Origin: Dechloromonas sp.
GTDB taxonomy: Bacteria > Pseudomonadota > Gammaproteobacteria > Burkholderiales > Rhodocyclaceae
DNA length: 27,369 nucleotides
Reading direction: 5' to 3'
Assembly (NCBI GenBank): GCA_017302355.1
Contig: JAFLDQ010000034.1
Span: forward strand, 1-27,369
Below, in pieces: positions 8,146-16,819 of this stretch. The first letter of the stretch is position 1, and each line of letters starts with the position of its first letter. A program made the translations under genes and the position numbers. The notes under the pieces are model-generated. The model was given only the letters and a program-made list of their open reading frames with translations, did no database searches and had not been told where the DNA came from.

Positions 8146-9805
8146 GACCCTGCCGGCGTTGATCCGCCTGGCGACCCGCCTTGCCGGGGACGAGCCGCCG
8201 CTGTGTCCGCGGACGGTGGCGGCGCTCGACGCCCTGGCCGCCACGCTGGCCGGGATGACGAGGGCGCTGCCTCCCGGCGAGTGGACCGGCATTTTCCGCC
8301 GTGCGCTGCAGGCGGCGGGCTGGCCCGGCGACCGTCCGCTGTCCAGTCACGAATTTCAGGCGCGGCGGGCGTTCGCCGAGGTTCTCGACGGCTTCGGGCG
8401 GCTCGACGCCGTGCTCGGCAAGCTGTCGCCGAGCGCGGCCGTACACCGCCTGTCGCAGCTGTGTCAGCAGCGCATCTTCCAGCCGGAGACGCGCGGCCGG
8501 CCGGCCATTCAGGTGCTTGGGGTCCTCGAGAGCGCCGGGCTCGAATTCGACGCCCTGTGGGTGCTGGGGATGAACGACGACCTCTGGCCGCCGCCGCCGC
8601 GCCCCAACCCGCTGCTGCCGGCGGAACTGCTGCGGGCGGCCGGGGCGGCGCACGCCAGCGCCGAGGTCGAGCTCGATTTCGCGCAACGGGTGCATGCCCG
8701 CCTGTGCGTCGCCGCAGCCGACGTGACCTTCTCGTATGCCCGGGCCGACGGCAACCGCGTCCTGCGACCGAGCCCGCTGATCGCCGGCATGCCGCCGGCC
8801 GGCGATGCGCCGGGCGGGGTGGCGACGCTGGCGCGGCAACTCGGCAACGCGGCCGGCGCCGCCTGCGAACGGGTCGACGATGCCCTGGCGCCGCCGGTCG
8901 GCGAAGGCGAAAAGGTTCCCGGCGGCAGCTGGTTGCTGCGCGCGCAGGCGATCTGTCCGGCCTGGGCGTACTACCAGTACCGGCTCGGCGGCGAGGCGAT
9001 GGACGCGCCGGTCGAGGGACTCGACCCGGCCGCTCGCGGCACGCTGGCGCATGCGGCGCTGGAAGCCTTCTGGAAGGCCGTGCGAACCTCCGCCGCCCTC
9101 GCCGGTCTGGGCGAGGCAGCCCGCCGGCAGGCGATCCAGGAGGCCGTGACGACCGCCCTCGACACCTTCGAAGCGGAGCGCCGCGTCACCTTGCCGGTGC
9201 GCTTCCGCAAACTGGAAGCGGCGCGCCTGCACCGGCTTCTCGACGTCTGGCTGGGCGTCGAAGACAAGCGCGCGCTGGAGTTCGCGGTGATCGCCTGCGA
9301 ACAGCCCGCCGAAATCGACATCGAGGAAATCCGGGTCCAGCTGGTCGTCGACCGCATCGATCGCCTGGTCGACGGCCGCCAGATCATCCTCGACTACAAG
9401 ACCGGCGCCAGCATAGACATCAAGAACTGGGGCGGACAGCGCATCAGCGAACCGCAACTGCCGATCTATGCCGCGCTGGTCAACGACAACGTGGCCGCCG
9501 TCGCCTTCGCCAAGGTTCTGCTCGACAAGCCGGCCTTCGCCGGTGTCGCCGACGAAAGTGACATCCTGCCCGGCGTCCTCGGCATCGCCGACGCCAGGCA
9601 GAAGATCTTCGACCCGGCCGAATTGCCGGACTGGATCGCCGTCGTCACCCACTGGCGCGAGCGGCTGCATGCGGTGGCCCGGGAGGTCCGGGCGGGGCAG
9701 GCCGGCGTCATGTTCGCCGACGAGAAGGCGCTGCAATACTGCGAGGTCCTGCCCCTGCTGCGCCTGCCCGAGCGCCGCCGTCTGCTGGCCGGGATGATGA
9801 CATGA
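8120..9805 (+). CDS. AddB-like PD-(D/E)XK nuclease, N-terminal half missing
   Basis: The remaining 561 residues match the C-terminal part of the betaproteobacterial 'probable DNA repair protein' family (AddB/RecC-like), which partners an AddA-like helicase in processing DNA ends. Visible are RPLSSHEFQARRAF, the signature IQVLGVLESAGLEFD, LWVLGMNDDLWPPPP, and a C-terminal RecB-type nuclease domain. The nuclease has GTLAHAALEAFW, the catalytic LDYKTG (Asp codon 9392-9394, Lys 9398-9400) and QLPIY. The four-cysteine iron-sulfur cluster of Bacillus AddB is not apparent. Full-length members are about 850-950 residues, so 300-400 residues are lost at the junction near 8120. The stop overlaps the next start (ATGA). 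Confidence 0.85.
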   Translation: MRRGLPYFTTLPALIRLATRLAGDEPPLCPRTVAALDALAATLAGMTRALPPGEWTGIFRRALQAAGWPGDRPLSSHEFQARRAFAEVLDGFGRLDAVLGKLSPSAAVHRLSQLCQQRIFQPETRGRPAIQVLGVLESAGLEFDALWVLGMNDDLWPPPPRPNPLLPAELLRAAGAAHASAEVELDFAQRVHARLCVAAADVTFSYARADGNRVLRPSPLIAGMPPAGDAPGGVATLARQLGNAAGAACERVDDALAPPVGEGEKVPGGSWLLRAQAICPAWAYYQYRLGGEAMDAPVEGLDPAARGTLAHAALEAFWKAVRTSAALAGLGEAARRQAIQEAVTTALDTFEAERRVTLPVRFRKLEAARLHRLLDVWLGVEDKRALEFAVIACEQPAEIDIEEIRVQLVVDRIDRLVDGRQIILDYKTGASIDIKNWGGQRISEPQLPIYAALVNDNVAAVAFAKVLLDKPAFAGVADESDILPGVLGIADARQKIFDPAELPDWIAVVTHWRERLHAVAREVRAGQAGVMFADEKALQYCEVLPLLRLPERRRLLAGMMT

Positions 9806-12800
9806 CGCCCGCGGTCGACCGCCTCGCCGAGGACGAATCCGCCCGCCGGCGGGCTCTCGAGGTCGCCTCCTTCATCGTCGAAGCACCGGCCGGAGCCGGC
9901 AAGACCGAGCTGTTGACGCAGCGCTACCTGCGCCTGCTGGCCATTGTCGACCATCCGGAAGAGGTGCTGGCGCTGACCTTCACCAACAAGGCGGCGACCG
10001 AGATGCGCGACCGCATCCTCGGCAGCCTCGAGCGGGCGGCGCGCGACGAGTATCCGGACGAGGAGCACAGGCGGCTGACCTTCGCCCTGGCGCGGCAGGT
10101 GCTGGCGCATGACGCCGCGCGGAACTGGGGACTCCTCGGCCACCCGGGCCGGCTGCGCATCACGACGCTCGACGCGCTGTGCGCCAGCCTGGCGCGGCAG
10201 ATGCCCTACCTCACCCGCTTCGGCAGCCAGCCGGGCGTCGCCGAGGATGCCACGGCGCATTACGCGACGGCGGCGCGGCGCACGCTGGAAATGGTCGAGG
10301 CGGACACGCCCGATGCCGAGGTCGTCGCCGGCGCGCTGGCCTTCATGGACAACGACGCGGGCCGGATGGAAAGGCTCCTGATCGCCATGCTCGACCGCCG
10401 CGACCAGTGGCTGCACCACGCCTCGCGCATCGAGAGCGGGGCGATGAAACCGGAGGTCGAGGCCGGCTTCGCGGCGCTGATCGAGCGCGACCTGGGCGTC
10501 GCCGCCGGGCTGCTCGACGGCCCGGCGCAGGCGCTGCTGATGCCGCTGGCGCGCTTTGCCGCGGCCAACGCGCCGGGACCGCTCGACGCCGTTTCCGGCT
10601 GGAATTCGCCGTTGACCGCAACCATCGCCGATCTCGCGCAATGGCAGGCCGTGGCCAACCTGCTGCTGACCGGCGGCGGCGCGCTGCGCAAGACCGTCGA
10701 CAAGCGGATCGGTTTCCCGGCCGGCAAGGAATTCGCCGGCCGGAAAAAGGCCATGCTCGACCTGCTCGGCGAACTGCGCAGCGTCGCCGGGCTGGAAGCG
10801 GCGCTGGCCGTGCTGGTCAGGCTGCCGCAGCCCGGGCTTTCCGCTGCCGAATGGGCCACGGTCGAATGCTTTTCGCGCCTGCTGCGGCTGGCCGCCGGGC
10901 AGTTGTGGCTGGCCTTTCAGGAAGCCGGCGAGGTCGACTTCATCGAGATCGCCGCCCGCGCCGGCCTCGCACTGGGCGGCGACGATGCGCCGACCGACCT
11001 CGCCCAGGCGCTCGATTACCGCATCCGCCACCTGCTGGTCGACGAATTCCAGGACACCAGCCCGAGCCAGGTCGGCCTGATCGAGAGGCTGACGCGCGGC
11101 TGGGCGCCCGGCGACGGCCGCACGCTGTTCGTCGTCGGCGACCCGATGCAGTCGATCTACCGCTTCCGCAAGGCCGATGTCGGCCTCTTCCTGCGCGTCC
11201 GCGAGCGCGGCATCGGCGACATCCGGCTCGGTCACCTGCGCCTGTTCCGCAACAACCGTTCGTATCCGGCCATCGTCGATTGGGTCAATGCGGTCTTCCC
11301 GGGCATCTTTCCGGGCGCCGACAGTCCCGAGGCCGGCGCCGTGCGCTACGCCGAATCGGCCGCCACCCGGCCGGCAGGCGCCGACAGCGGCGTGGCCGTC
11401 CATCCGGTCATTGCTCGCGACGGCAGTGACTCCGCCGGCGAAGAGGCGCGCCTTGTGCTCGACGTCATCCGCCAAGCCCGCAGCGAGGCCCCGGAGGAAC
11501 GCATCGCCGTGCTGGTCCGGGCGCGCAGCCATCTCGACGCGCTCGTCGCCGAAATCCGCCGCAGCGCCCCGGAACTGCGCTTCCAGGCGGTCGATATCGA
11601 AGGGCTGGACGGCCGCCAGCACGTCCAGGACCTGCTCACTCTGTTCCGCGCCCTGCACCACCGCGCCGACCGCGTGCATTGGCTGGCGCTACTGCGCGCC
11701 CCGTGGTGCGGGCTCATGCTGGCCGACCTGCATGCGCTGGCCGCCGACGACAGGAAGTCGACCCTCTGGCAACTGATGCACGACGAGTCCCGCGTCGCCC
11801 GCCTCTCGGACGACGGCCGGCGCCGCCTGACCCACGTCCGCGACGTGTTGCGCCTGGCCTTCGCCGGCCGCCACCGCCAGCACCCGCGGCGCTGGCTGGA
11901 AGGCGTCTGGCTGATGCTCGGCGGCCCGCGTTGCCTGGAGACGCCGGAAGCCATGGACGACGTGGACGCCTTCTTCGGCCTGATCGACCAACTCGTCGCC
12001 GCCCGCAACCTGAGCGCCGACACGCTGGCCGCCCATGCCGCCGAGTTGTACGCGCCGGCCGACCCGCTCGGCGATGCGGTGCAGATGATGACCATCCACA
12101 AGGCCAAGGGCCTCGAGTTCGATACCGTGATCGTCCCCGGCCTGCACCGTGTCACCGGCGGCAACGACAGCAGCCTGCTGCTGTGGGACGAAGTCGCCGG
12201 CGCCGACGGTCACGAACGGCTGCTGGTCGCGCCGATGAAGGCGCGCGGGGATGGCAATGGCGAACCCACCGCCTACGATTACCTGAAGAAGCTCGAAGCC
12301 GAGCGCGCCGCGCACGAGGACGAGCGCCTGCTCTATGTCGCCGCCACCCGCGCCATTCGTAATCTGCACCTGCTTGGCAGCGCGGCGGCCGACGAGCGCA
12401 ATGACGACGGTCTCAAGCCGCCGGCCGCCGGCGCCCTGCTCGAACTCCTCTGGCCAGGCGTCGCGCAACCGCTTTTCGCCGCGGCGCTGGCCGGTCAGGA
12501 GCCGGTCGCCGCGCCGGCCAATGCAATCGACCCGGCGACCTTCGTCCCGCCGCTCGTTCGCCTGCGCGAGACCGGCGTACCCGAAACGCTGCGCGCCCTG
12601 CCGCACGACGTTCGCCCTGCCGGCCAGGTGTTCGATCGCGACGCCGCCGAAGGCGGAATCTCGCTGGAGGCTTCGCTCGGCACGCTGGTTCATCGGTGCC
12701 TCGAACTGATCGCCCGCGCCCCGCGCGACGCCGGACCAGACCGGGAAACATCCCCGGAGGGCTACGGAATCGCCGCCTGGCCGGCGCAACGCATCCGGTC

Positions 12801-13254
12801 GCTGGCGCCCGCCTATCGCCGCTGGCTCATCGAGGCCGGGCATGGAGCGGAGGAAGCCGGCGAAGGCGCCGAACTCGCCGTCGCCGCCCTGTGCCGGACC
12901 CTGGCTTCGCCAGCCGGGCGCTGGATCCTGGCGCGGCACGACGAGGCCGGCGCCGAACAGGGATGGTCGGCGCGCGGCGTCGAGGATGGCGCGACGGTTA
13001 CGGTCAACCACGTCATCGACCGCATTTTCATCGCCGACGGTTGCCGCTGGATCGTCGACTACAAGACGGTCCGCGCCACTGCCGGCGAGTCCGCGGCGGC
13101 GCTGCAGACCCGCGCCGAGGACTATCGCCCGCAACTCGAGCGCTACGCCGCGCTCTTTTCCGGCGATCCGCTGCCGCTGCGGATGGCGATCTTCTTTCCG
13201 CTGCCGGGCGTTCTCGTCGAACTTCCGCGAAACCGGCCGCCCCCGGCGGACTGA
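9802..13254 (+). CDS. AddA/RecB-like UvrD-type helicase-nuclease
   Basis: An ATP-dependent helicase with a C-terminal nuclease, 1150 residues, expected to unwind and trim double-strand breaks for recombination. Helicase motifs appear in order: Walker A EAPAGAGKT (residues 27-35), LTFTNKAATEMRDRI, LLVDEFQDTSPSQ (Walker B, D414 E415), VVGDPMQSIYRFRKA, the motif-V TIHKAKGLEFDTVIVPGL (from residue 764), and LLYVAATRA. The PD-(D/E)XK nuclease domain has GTLVHRCLEL and WIVDYKTVR (from residue 1083; D1086, K1088), followed by QLERYAALF. Start ATG 9802 overlaps the stop of the AddB-like gene, so the two are coupled. The protein itself looks intact. Family members are usually annotated simply as UvrD-helicase domain proteins. 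Confidence 0.93.
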   Translation: MTPAVDRLAEDESARRRALEVASFIVEAPAGAGKTELLTQRYLRLLAIVDHPEEVLALTFTNKAATEMRDRILGSLERAARDEYPDEEHRRLTFALARQVLAHDAARNWGLLGHPGRLRITTLDALCASLARQMPYLTRFGSQPGVAEDATAHYATAARRTLEMVEADTPDAEVVAGALAFMDNDAGRMERLLIAMLDRRDQWLHHASRIESGAMKPEVEAGFAALIERDLGVAAGLLDGPAQALLMPLARFAAANAPGPLDAVSGWNSPLTATIADLAQWQAVANLLLTGGGALRKTVDKRIGFPAGKEFAGRKKAMLDLLGELRSVAGLEAALAVLVRLPQPGLSAAEWATVECFSRLLRLAAGQLWLAFQEAGEVDFIEIAARAGLALGGDDAPTDLAQALDYRIRHLLVDEFQDTSPSQVGLIERLTRGWAPGDGRTLFVVGDPMQSIYRFRKADVGLFLRVRERGIGDIRLGHLRLFRNNRSYPAIVDWVNAVFPGIFPGADSPEAGAVRYAESAATRPAGADSGVAVHPVIARDGSDSAGEEARLVLDVIRQARSEAPEERIAVLVRARSHLDALVAEIRRSAPELRFQAVDIEGLDGRQHVQDLLTLFRALHHRADRVHWLALLRAPWCGLMLADLHALAADDRKSTLWQLMHDESRVARLSDDGRRRLTHVRDVLRLAFAGRHRQHPRRWLEGVWLMLGGPRCLETPEAMDDVDAFFGLIDQLVAARNLSADTLAAHAAELYAPADPLGDAVQMMTIHKAKGLEFDTVIVPGLHRVTGGNDSSLLLWDEVAGADGHERLLVAPMKARGDGNGEPTAYDYLKKLEAERAAHEDERLLYVAATRAIRNLHLLGSAAADERNDDGLKPPAAGALLELLWPGVAQPLFAAALAGQEPVAAPANAIDPATFVPPLVRLRETGVPETLRALPHDVRPAGQVFDRDAAEGGISLEASLGTLVHRCLELIARAPRDAGPDRETSPEGYGIAAWPAQRIRSLAPAYRRWLIEAGHGAEEAGEGAELAVAALCRTLASPAGRWILARHDEAGAEQGWSARGVEDGATVTVNHVIDRIFIADGCRWIVDYKTVRATAGESAAALQTRAEDYRPQLERYAALFSGDPLPLRMAIFFPLPGVLVELPRNRPPPAD

Positions 13255-13281
13255 CCACAACGGTCAGGCTTGCGATATACT
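13251..13281 (+). promoter_or_regulatory. Candidate sigma-70 promoter for the signalling cassette
   Basis: TATACT at 13276-13281 is a good -10 hexamer. CTGACC at 13251-13256 (4 of 6 matches to TTGACA) is a possible -35 with a long 19-bp spacer. It overlaps the stop codon of the helicase gene and lies about 29 bp before the first solute-binding-protein start. The -10 is convincing; the -35 is weak. Confidence 0.4.
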
Positions 13282-13309
13282 GCCGCGAAAATACCATCAA
13301 CATGAGCCG

Positions 13310-14062
13310 ATGTCGCCCCGACTACGGAACGTTCTCGCCACCCTGCTTGCCGCCGCCTGCCTCGTCGCAGCGACGGGCGCCCGCTCAGACACGGCCACGC
13401 TGCGCGTCGCGGTGCTGGAAAACGCGCCGCCCATGGCGTTTCGCGACGCCGATGGCCGGCTGACCGGGTTCAGCGTCGAGGTCGCGCGGGCGGTGTGCGC
13501 GGAAATGAAGGTGCATTGCGAGTTTCAGGTGATGGTGCTGGACCGCGTGGTCGACTCGCTGGCCGGCGGCGAGATCGACATCGCCGCGGTCAGCCTGCTC
13601 GACACCCCCGAGCGACGCCGGCGGATCCTTTTTGCCCACCCCTACTTCCGGTCGGTCACCCTGTGGTTCGCCAGGCCCGGCGCCGAACCCGGCCAACGCG
13701 GGCTGCGCGTCGCCGTCGTCAAAGGCTCGGCCCAGGAAGCGTATGCCCGCAAGCAGAAGTGGGATACCGTCGGCGTGCCGACCAGTGGCGACCTCGGCGC
13801 GCCGCTGCTTGCCGGCATCGCCCAGGCGGCCATCGTGCCGATGAATACCAGCCTGCATTTGCAGAGCAGCAAGGAGTTTCAGCGGCTGGGCCTCGCGGCG
13901 ACGGTCATGAAGGTCCCCGAACTGGTCGGCAACGCTTCGTTCGGCATCAGCCCGCTCCGCCCCGAACTGAAGGCCGCGGTGGACGACGCGCTCGAGCGCA
14001 TCAAGCGCAACGGGGTCTACGAGCGGATCAACACGCAGTTCCTTCCTTTCCGGGTGCATTGA
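13310..14062 (+). CDS. Periplasmic solute-binding protein, SBP_bac_3 family (first copy)
   Basis: A 250-residue secreted binding protein of the amino-acid-type (HisJ-like) family. A signal peptide ends near GARS. The mature chain has the first-strand LRVAVLENAPPMAF, GFSVEVARAVC and LDTPERRRRILFAHPYF. The cysteine pair in VCAEMKVHCEF has six residues between the cysteines, as in the HisJ disulfide. The ligand-carboxylate arginine is kept (in TPER). In the second lobe the segment that normally supplies an Asp for the ligand's amino group reads AIVPMNTSL, with Asn, so the ligand may not be an alpha-amino acid. I chose ATG 13310, which gives a proper signal peptide; no strong Shine-Dalgarno is seen. 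No permease or ATPase genes are nearby. Its stop overlaps the next start by one base. Confidence 0.88.
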   Translation: MSPRLRNVLATLLAAACLVAATGARSDTATLRVAVLENAPPMAFRDADGRLTGFSVEVARAVCAEMKVHCEFQVMVLDRVVDSLAGGEIDIAAVSLLDTPERRRRILFAHPYFRSVTLWFARPGAEPGQRGLRVAVVKGSAQEAYARKQKWDTVGVPTSGDLGAPLLAGIAQAAIVPMNTSLHLQSSKEFQRLGLAATVMKVPELVGNASFGISPLRPELKAAVDDALERIKRNGVYERINTQFLPFRVH

Positions 14063-14865
14063 TGGCGGCGCTGCGAACCATCCTCCTGACCTCCGCCATG
14101 GTTTCCGGCACGCCGCAGGCGGCCGATCTGCGGGTGGCGGTCCGCGTCCAGGACGAGGCGCAGGTCGCGCCCTACGGAGAACTGGCCCCGAGCAGCACGC
14201 CCAGGGCTGACCTCGTGGCGGCCACCGACGAACTGGCCCGGGAGGTCTGTCGCCGGATCCGTTCCCGCTGCGCGATTTCCTACGTGACCTTCGGCGAAAT
14301 CCTGCCGGGCGTCGAAGACGGGCGCTTCGATCTCGGCTTCGGCAATTTCCTGCGCACGCCCGAGCGCGAGGGACGTGTCGCTTTCAGCGATCCGATCTTC
14401 CGTTCCGCGTCGCGCCTGGTCGGATCGCCGGCCGCCGCCAAGGCCTTCGCCGCCAGGTTCGGGCAGCCGGTCAGCGTCGACAACCTGCGCGGTGTACGCG
14501 TGGCGGCGATGGAAGGCTCACAGGCGCAGGCGTTCCTCGACGGCATCGCCGCCGGGCGCGACCTGACGGTCGTTGCCACGGCGACAACGGCCGCCGCCTT
14601 CGACGCGCTGCGCGATGGCAGCGCCGATTTCGCGCTGATGTCGATTCGCAGCGGCTATGCCCTGATCAGCCACGACAAGTCACGGCGCTTCGGCTTTGTC
14701 GGCCCGGCGGTCGCCGATCACGGCCTCGGTGACACCGTCCACATCATTCTCCCGCGACACAGAGACAAATTGCGGCGCTCGGTCAACCGGGCCATCGCGC
14801 AAATCCGCGCCGACGGGACGGGTCATCGCATCGTGCGCCGGCACTTCCCGGTGAACCTGGACTGA
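14062..14865 (+). CDS. Periplasmic solute-binding protein, SBP_bac_3 family (second copy)
   Basis: A 267-residue paralogue-like binding protein, clearly diverged from its neighbour. The short signal peptide ends near PQA before ADLRVAVRV. It has the same cysteine spacing (VCRRIRSRC), a conserved RTPER carboxylate-arginine segment and the FSDPIF strand. An extra loop of about 15 residues (YGELAPSSTPRADL) follows the first strand. The second-lobe position expected to hold Asp reads FALMSIRSGYAL, so the canonical amino-group ligand is missing here too. The start overlaps the previous stop (TGATG), and the diguanylate cyclase starts 10 bp after its stop. With no transporter partners, a role presenting a ligand to a membrane sensor is the natural inference. 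Confidence 0.86.
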   Translation: MAALRTILLTSAMVSGTPQAADLRVAVRVQDEAQVAPYGELAPSSTPRADLVAATDELAREVCRRIRSRCAISYVTFGEILPGVEDGRFDLGFGNFLRTPEREGRVAFSDPIFRSASRLVGSPAAAKAFAARFGQPVSVDNLRGVRVAAMEGSQAQAFLDGIAAGRDLTVVATATTAAAFDALRDGSADFALMSIRSGYALISHDKSRRFGFVGPAVADHGLGDTVHIILPRHRDKLRRSVNRAIAQIRADGTGHRIVRRHFPVNLD

Positions 14866-14875
14866 GGCGCCGGGG

Positions 14876-16138
14876 ATGCGACCAAGACGTTACCCGGCGA
14901 ACCAGGTTTTCGCCCTGCTGGCCGCGGCCTTCGCGCTGCTGTTCGCCATCGTCATCGTCGTTCTCGCCATCGACCAGGAACGCGTTCGCGAGTCATCGCA
15001 ACGCCTGCAACAGCAGACCGTGCCCAAGATCATCCGTTTCCAGCGACTCGCGCGCAATCTCGATCAGCTGCGCCACGAAGGCGAGCAGTTCTTTGCCGCG
15101 GAAACGCCCGAAGACCGCCGACAGGCGCTCCACCTCGTCATGCTGGTCGCCAGCCATCCGAGCATCGTCGAGCATCCGCAGGCGGCCGCGGCGGCCCGCG
15201 ACGCCGAGGTCTTCCTCACCGAGACCAAGGACCTGGCGGCGCAACAACCGGCCAGCCTCAAGGTCCAGCACGCGAAATGGCAACAGATCTCCAGGCGGCT
15301 GAGCGTGCTGGTCGATGACACCCTGATCGAAGGGGCCAATCTCGCCACCGCCGATCTGGAAGACGTCGCCGCCGCAATGCTCCTCACCCGCTACAAGCTG
15401 ATGGGAGCGACGGCGCTGATCGGCGGCTTCCTCGCGCTGCTGCTGTTCCTGCTCAGACAGCACCTGCTGCGCCCGTTGCGCAGAATCGACCGCGCCCTCT
15501 CGTCGCTCAGCGTCGACCGGCCGGCGCCGAAGTTTCCCGATGTCCGCCTGGCCGAGATCCACGCCGTCGAGGAAGCGATCAGGCGGCTGCACGACGCGAT
15601 GGTCAGCAGCGATGCGGCGCGCCGCGAGCTGCAGCTGCTGGCCAACCGGGACGACCTGACCGGGCTGATGAACCGGCGGCACTTCATGGAGTCGGCGGCG
15701 GCCGAGCTGCGGCGCGCCCAGCGCTACGGCCGGCCCACTGCGGTAGCGCTGGGCGACCTCGATTTCTTCAAGAGCCTCAACGACACCTACGGTCACGGCG
15801 CCGGCGACGCCGTGTTGCGCACCTTCGCCGAACTGCTCACCGAGAGCCTGCGCCAGTCCGATCTCGTCTGCCGCTATGGCGGCGAGGAATTCGCCTTCCT
15901 CTTTCCCGAAAGCACGGTCGAACAGGCGCACATCCTGGTCGAGCGCTTTCGCGAGCGCTGCGCCGCCCACGAGATCCAACTGCCCGACGGCCTGCTCGTC
16001 CGCGTCACGCTCAGCATCGGGCTGGCCAATGCCGGCAAAGGCCCGATCGAAGCGGCGCTGCAACGCGCGGACCTAGCGCTCTACGAGGCCAAGCGGCTCG
16101 GGCGCAACCGTGTCATCGTCGCCGCGGAGGCAGACTGA
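14876..16138 (+). CDS. Membrane diguanylate cyclase with periplasmic helical sensor region
   Basis: Makes cyclic di-GMP from two GTP. It has 420 residues. TM1 is at about residues 10-31. A mostly helical periplasmic region of about 145 residues follows, Gln/Arg/Leu-rich and without cysteines. TM2 is at about 175-196. A HAMP-like linker (LLRPLRRIDRALSSL) leads into a GGDEF domain from about residue 255 (DDLTGLMNRRHF). The active site is GGEEF at 335-339. The inhibitory I-site RQSD (326-329) lies exactly five residues upstream, so product inhibition is expected. The substrate/metal segment reads GDLDFFKSLNDTYGHGAGD. A GAGG-type ribosome site precedes ATG 14876. Its stop overlaps the response-regulator start. 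Two binding-protein genes directly upstream suggest the periplasmic region reads their ligand state. Confidence 0.93.
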   Translation: MRPRRYPANQVFALLAAAFALLFAIVIVVLAIDQERVRESSQRLQQQTVPKIIRFQRLARNLDQLRHEGEQFFAAETPEDRRQALHLVMLVASHPSIVEHPQAAAAARDAEVFLTETKDLAAQQPASLKVQHAKWQQISRRLSVLVDDTLIEGANLATADLEDVAAAMLLTRYKLMGATALIGGFLALLLFLLRQHLLRPLRRIDRALSSLSVDRPAPKFPDVRLAEIHAVEEAIRRLHDAMVSSDAARRELQLLANRDDLTGLMNRRHFMESAAAELRRAQRYGRPTAVALGDLDFFKSLNDTYGHGAGDAVLRTFAELLTESLRQSDLVCRYGGEEFAFLFPESTVEQAHILVERFRERCAAHEIQLPDGLLVRVTLSIGLANAGKGPIEAALQRADLALYEAKRLGRNRVIVAAEAD

Positions 16139-16806
16139 TGCATATCCTGATCGTCGAGGACGACCGGGTAATTGCCGAAAATCTCTACGACTTCCTCGAA
16201 AGCTGTGGACACCAGTGCGATTTCGCGCCGTCGCTGGGTGCCGCGGATGCGCTGCTCAGACTCGACGAATTCGACGCGCTGGTTCTCGACCGCTGCCTGC
16301 CCGACGGTGACGGTGCGCTGCTGGCCAGTCGACTGCGTGCCGCCGGGAAATCGCTGGCAATCCTGATGTTGACCGCGCGCGACATGCTGGACGACAAACT
16401 GGCCGGCTTCGGTGCCGGCGCCGACGACTATCTCGCCAAGCCTTTTGCCCTCAAGGAAGTCGAAGCACGGCTGCAGGCACTGCTGCGCCGCTCGGGCGGC
16501 CAGGGGGTGGCGCAACGGCTGGTGTTCGGGGCGCTGTCCTACGACCCGGCGGAAAGGGCGGTCACGCTGGCCGGCCGGCCACTCACCCTGCCACCCAAGG
16601 CATTGCGCCTGGTCGAGGTGCTGTTGCAGCAACCACAGCGCGTCCTTTCGCGACGCGAACTGGAAATGGCGGTATGGGGTCACGAACAGGAAGCGAGTGA
16701 CAACCTGCGCAGCGTCCTGCATACGGCACGCCGGGCTCTGGCCGATGCCGCTCCAGTCAGGATCGTCAATGTCCACGGCCTCGGCTACAAGCTCGTCAGC
16801 CGCTAG
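16138..16806 (+). CDS. OmpR-family response regulator
   Basis: A 222-residue DNA-binding response regulator. The receiver domain holds the acidic pocket (E7, D8, D9), phospho-acceptor D51 in LDRCLPDGDG, T79 in MLTARD, and K101 in KPF. A winged-helix output domain follows from about residue 128, ending in RIVNVHGLGYKLV, typical of the OmpR/PhoB class and of the QseB/PmrA/TctD group. The ATG overlaps the diguanylate cyclase stop, and the kinase begins 13 bp after its stop. The 11-bp-spaced CTCACAA repeat upstream of the LTA-synthase-like gene has the geometry such regulators bind, so it is a candidate target. The exact subfamily cannot be fixed from sequence alone. Confidence 0.94.
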   Translation: MHILIVEDDRVIAENLYDFLESCGHQCDFAPSLGAADALLRLDEFDALVLDRCLPDGDGALLASRLRAAGKSLAILMLTARDMLDDKLAGFGAGADDYLAKPFALKEVEARLQALLRRSGGQGVAQRLVFGALSYDPAERAVTLAGRPLTLPPKALRLVEVLLQQPQRVLSRRELEMAVWGHEQEASDNLRSVLHTARRALADAAPVRIVNVHGLGYKLVSR

Positions 16807-16819
16807 ACGCGGGCCGAGC

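Noticed and set aside
7481..9736. Minus-strand frame of 751 codons, which would make a giant PilO fusion
   Set aside because: Only the last 210-odd codons encode PilO. The rest is antisense to the AddB-like gene and carries no recognisable domain.
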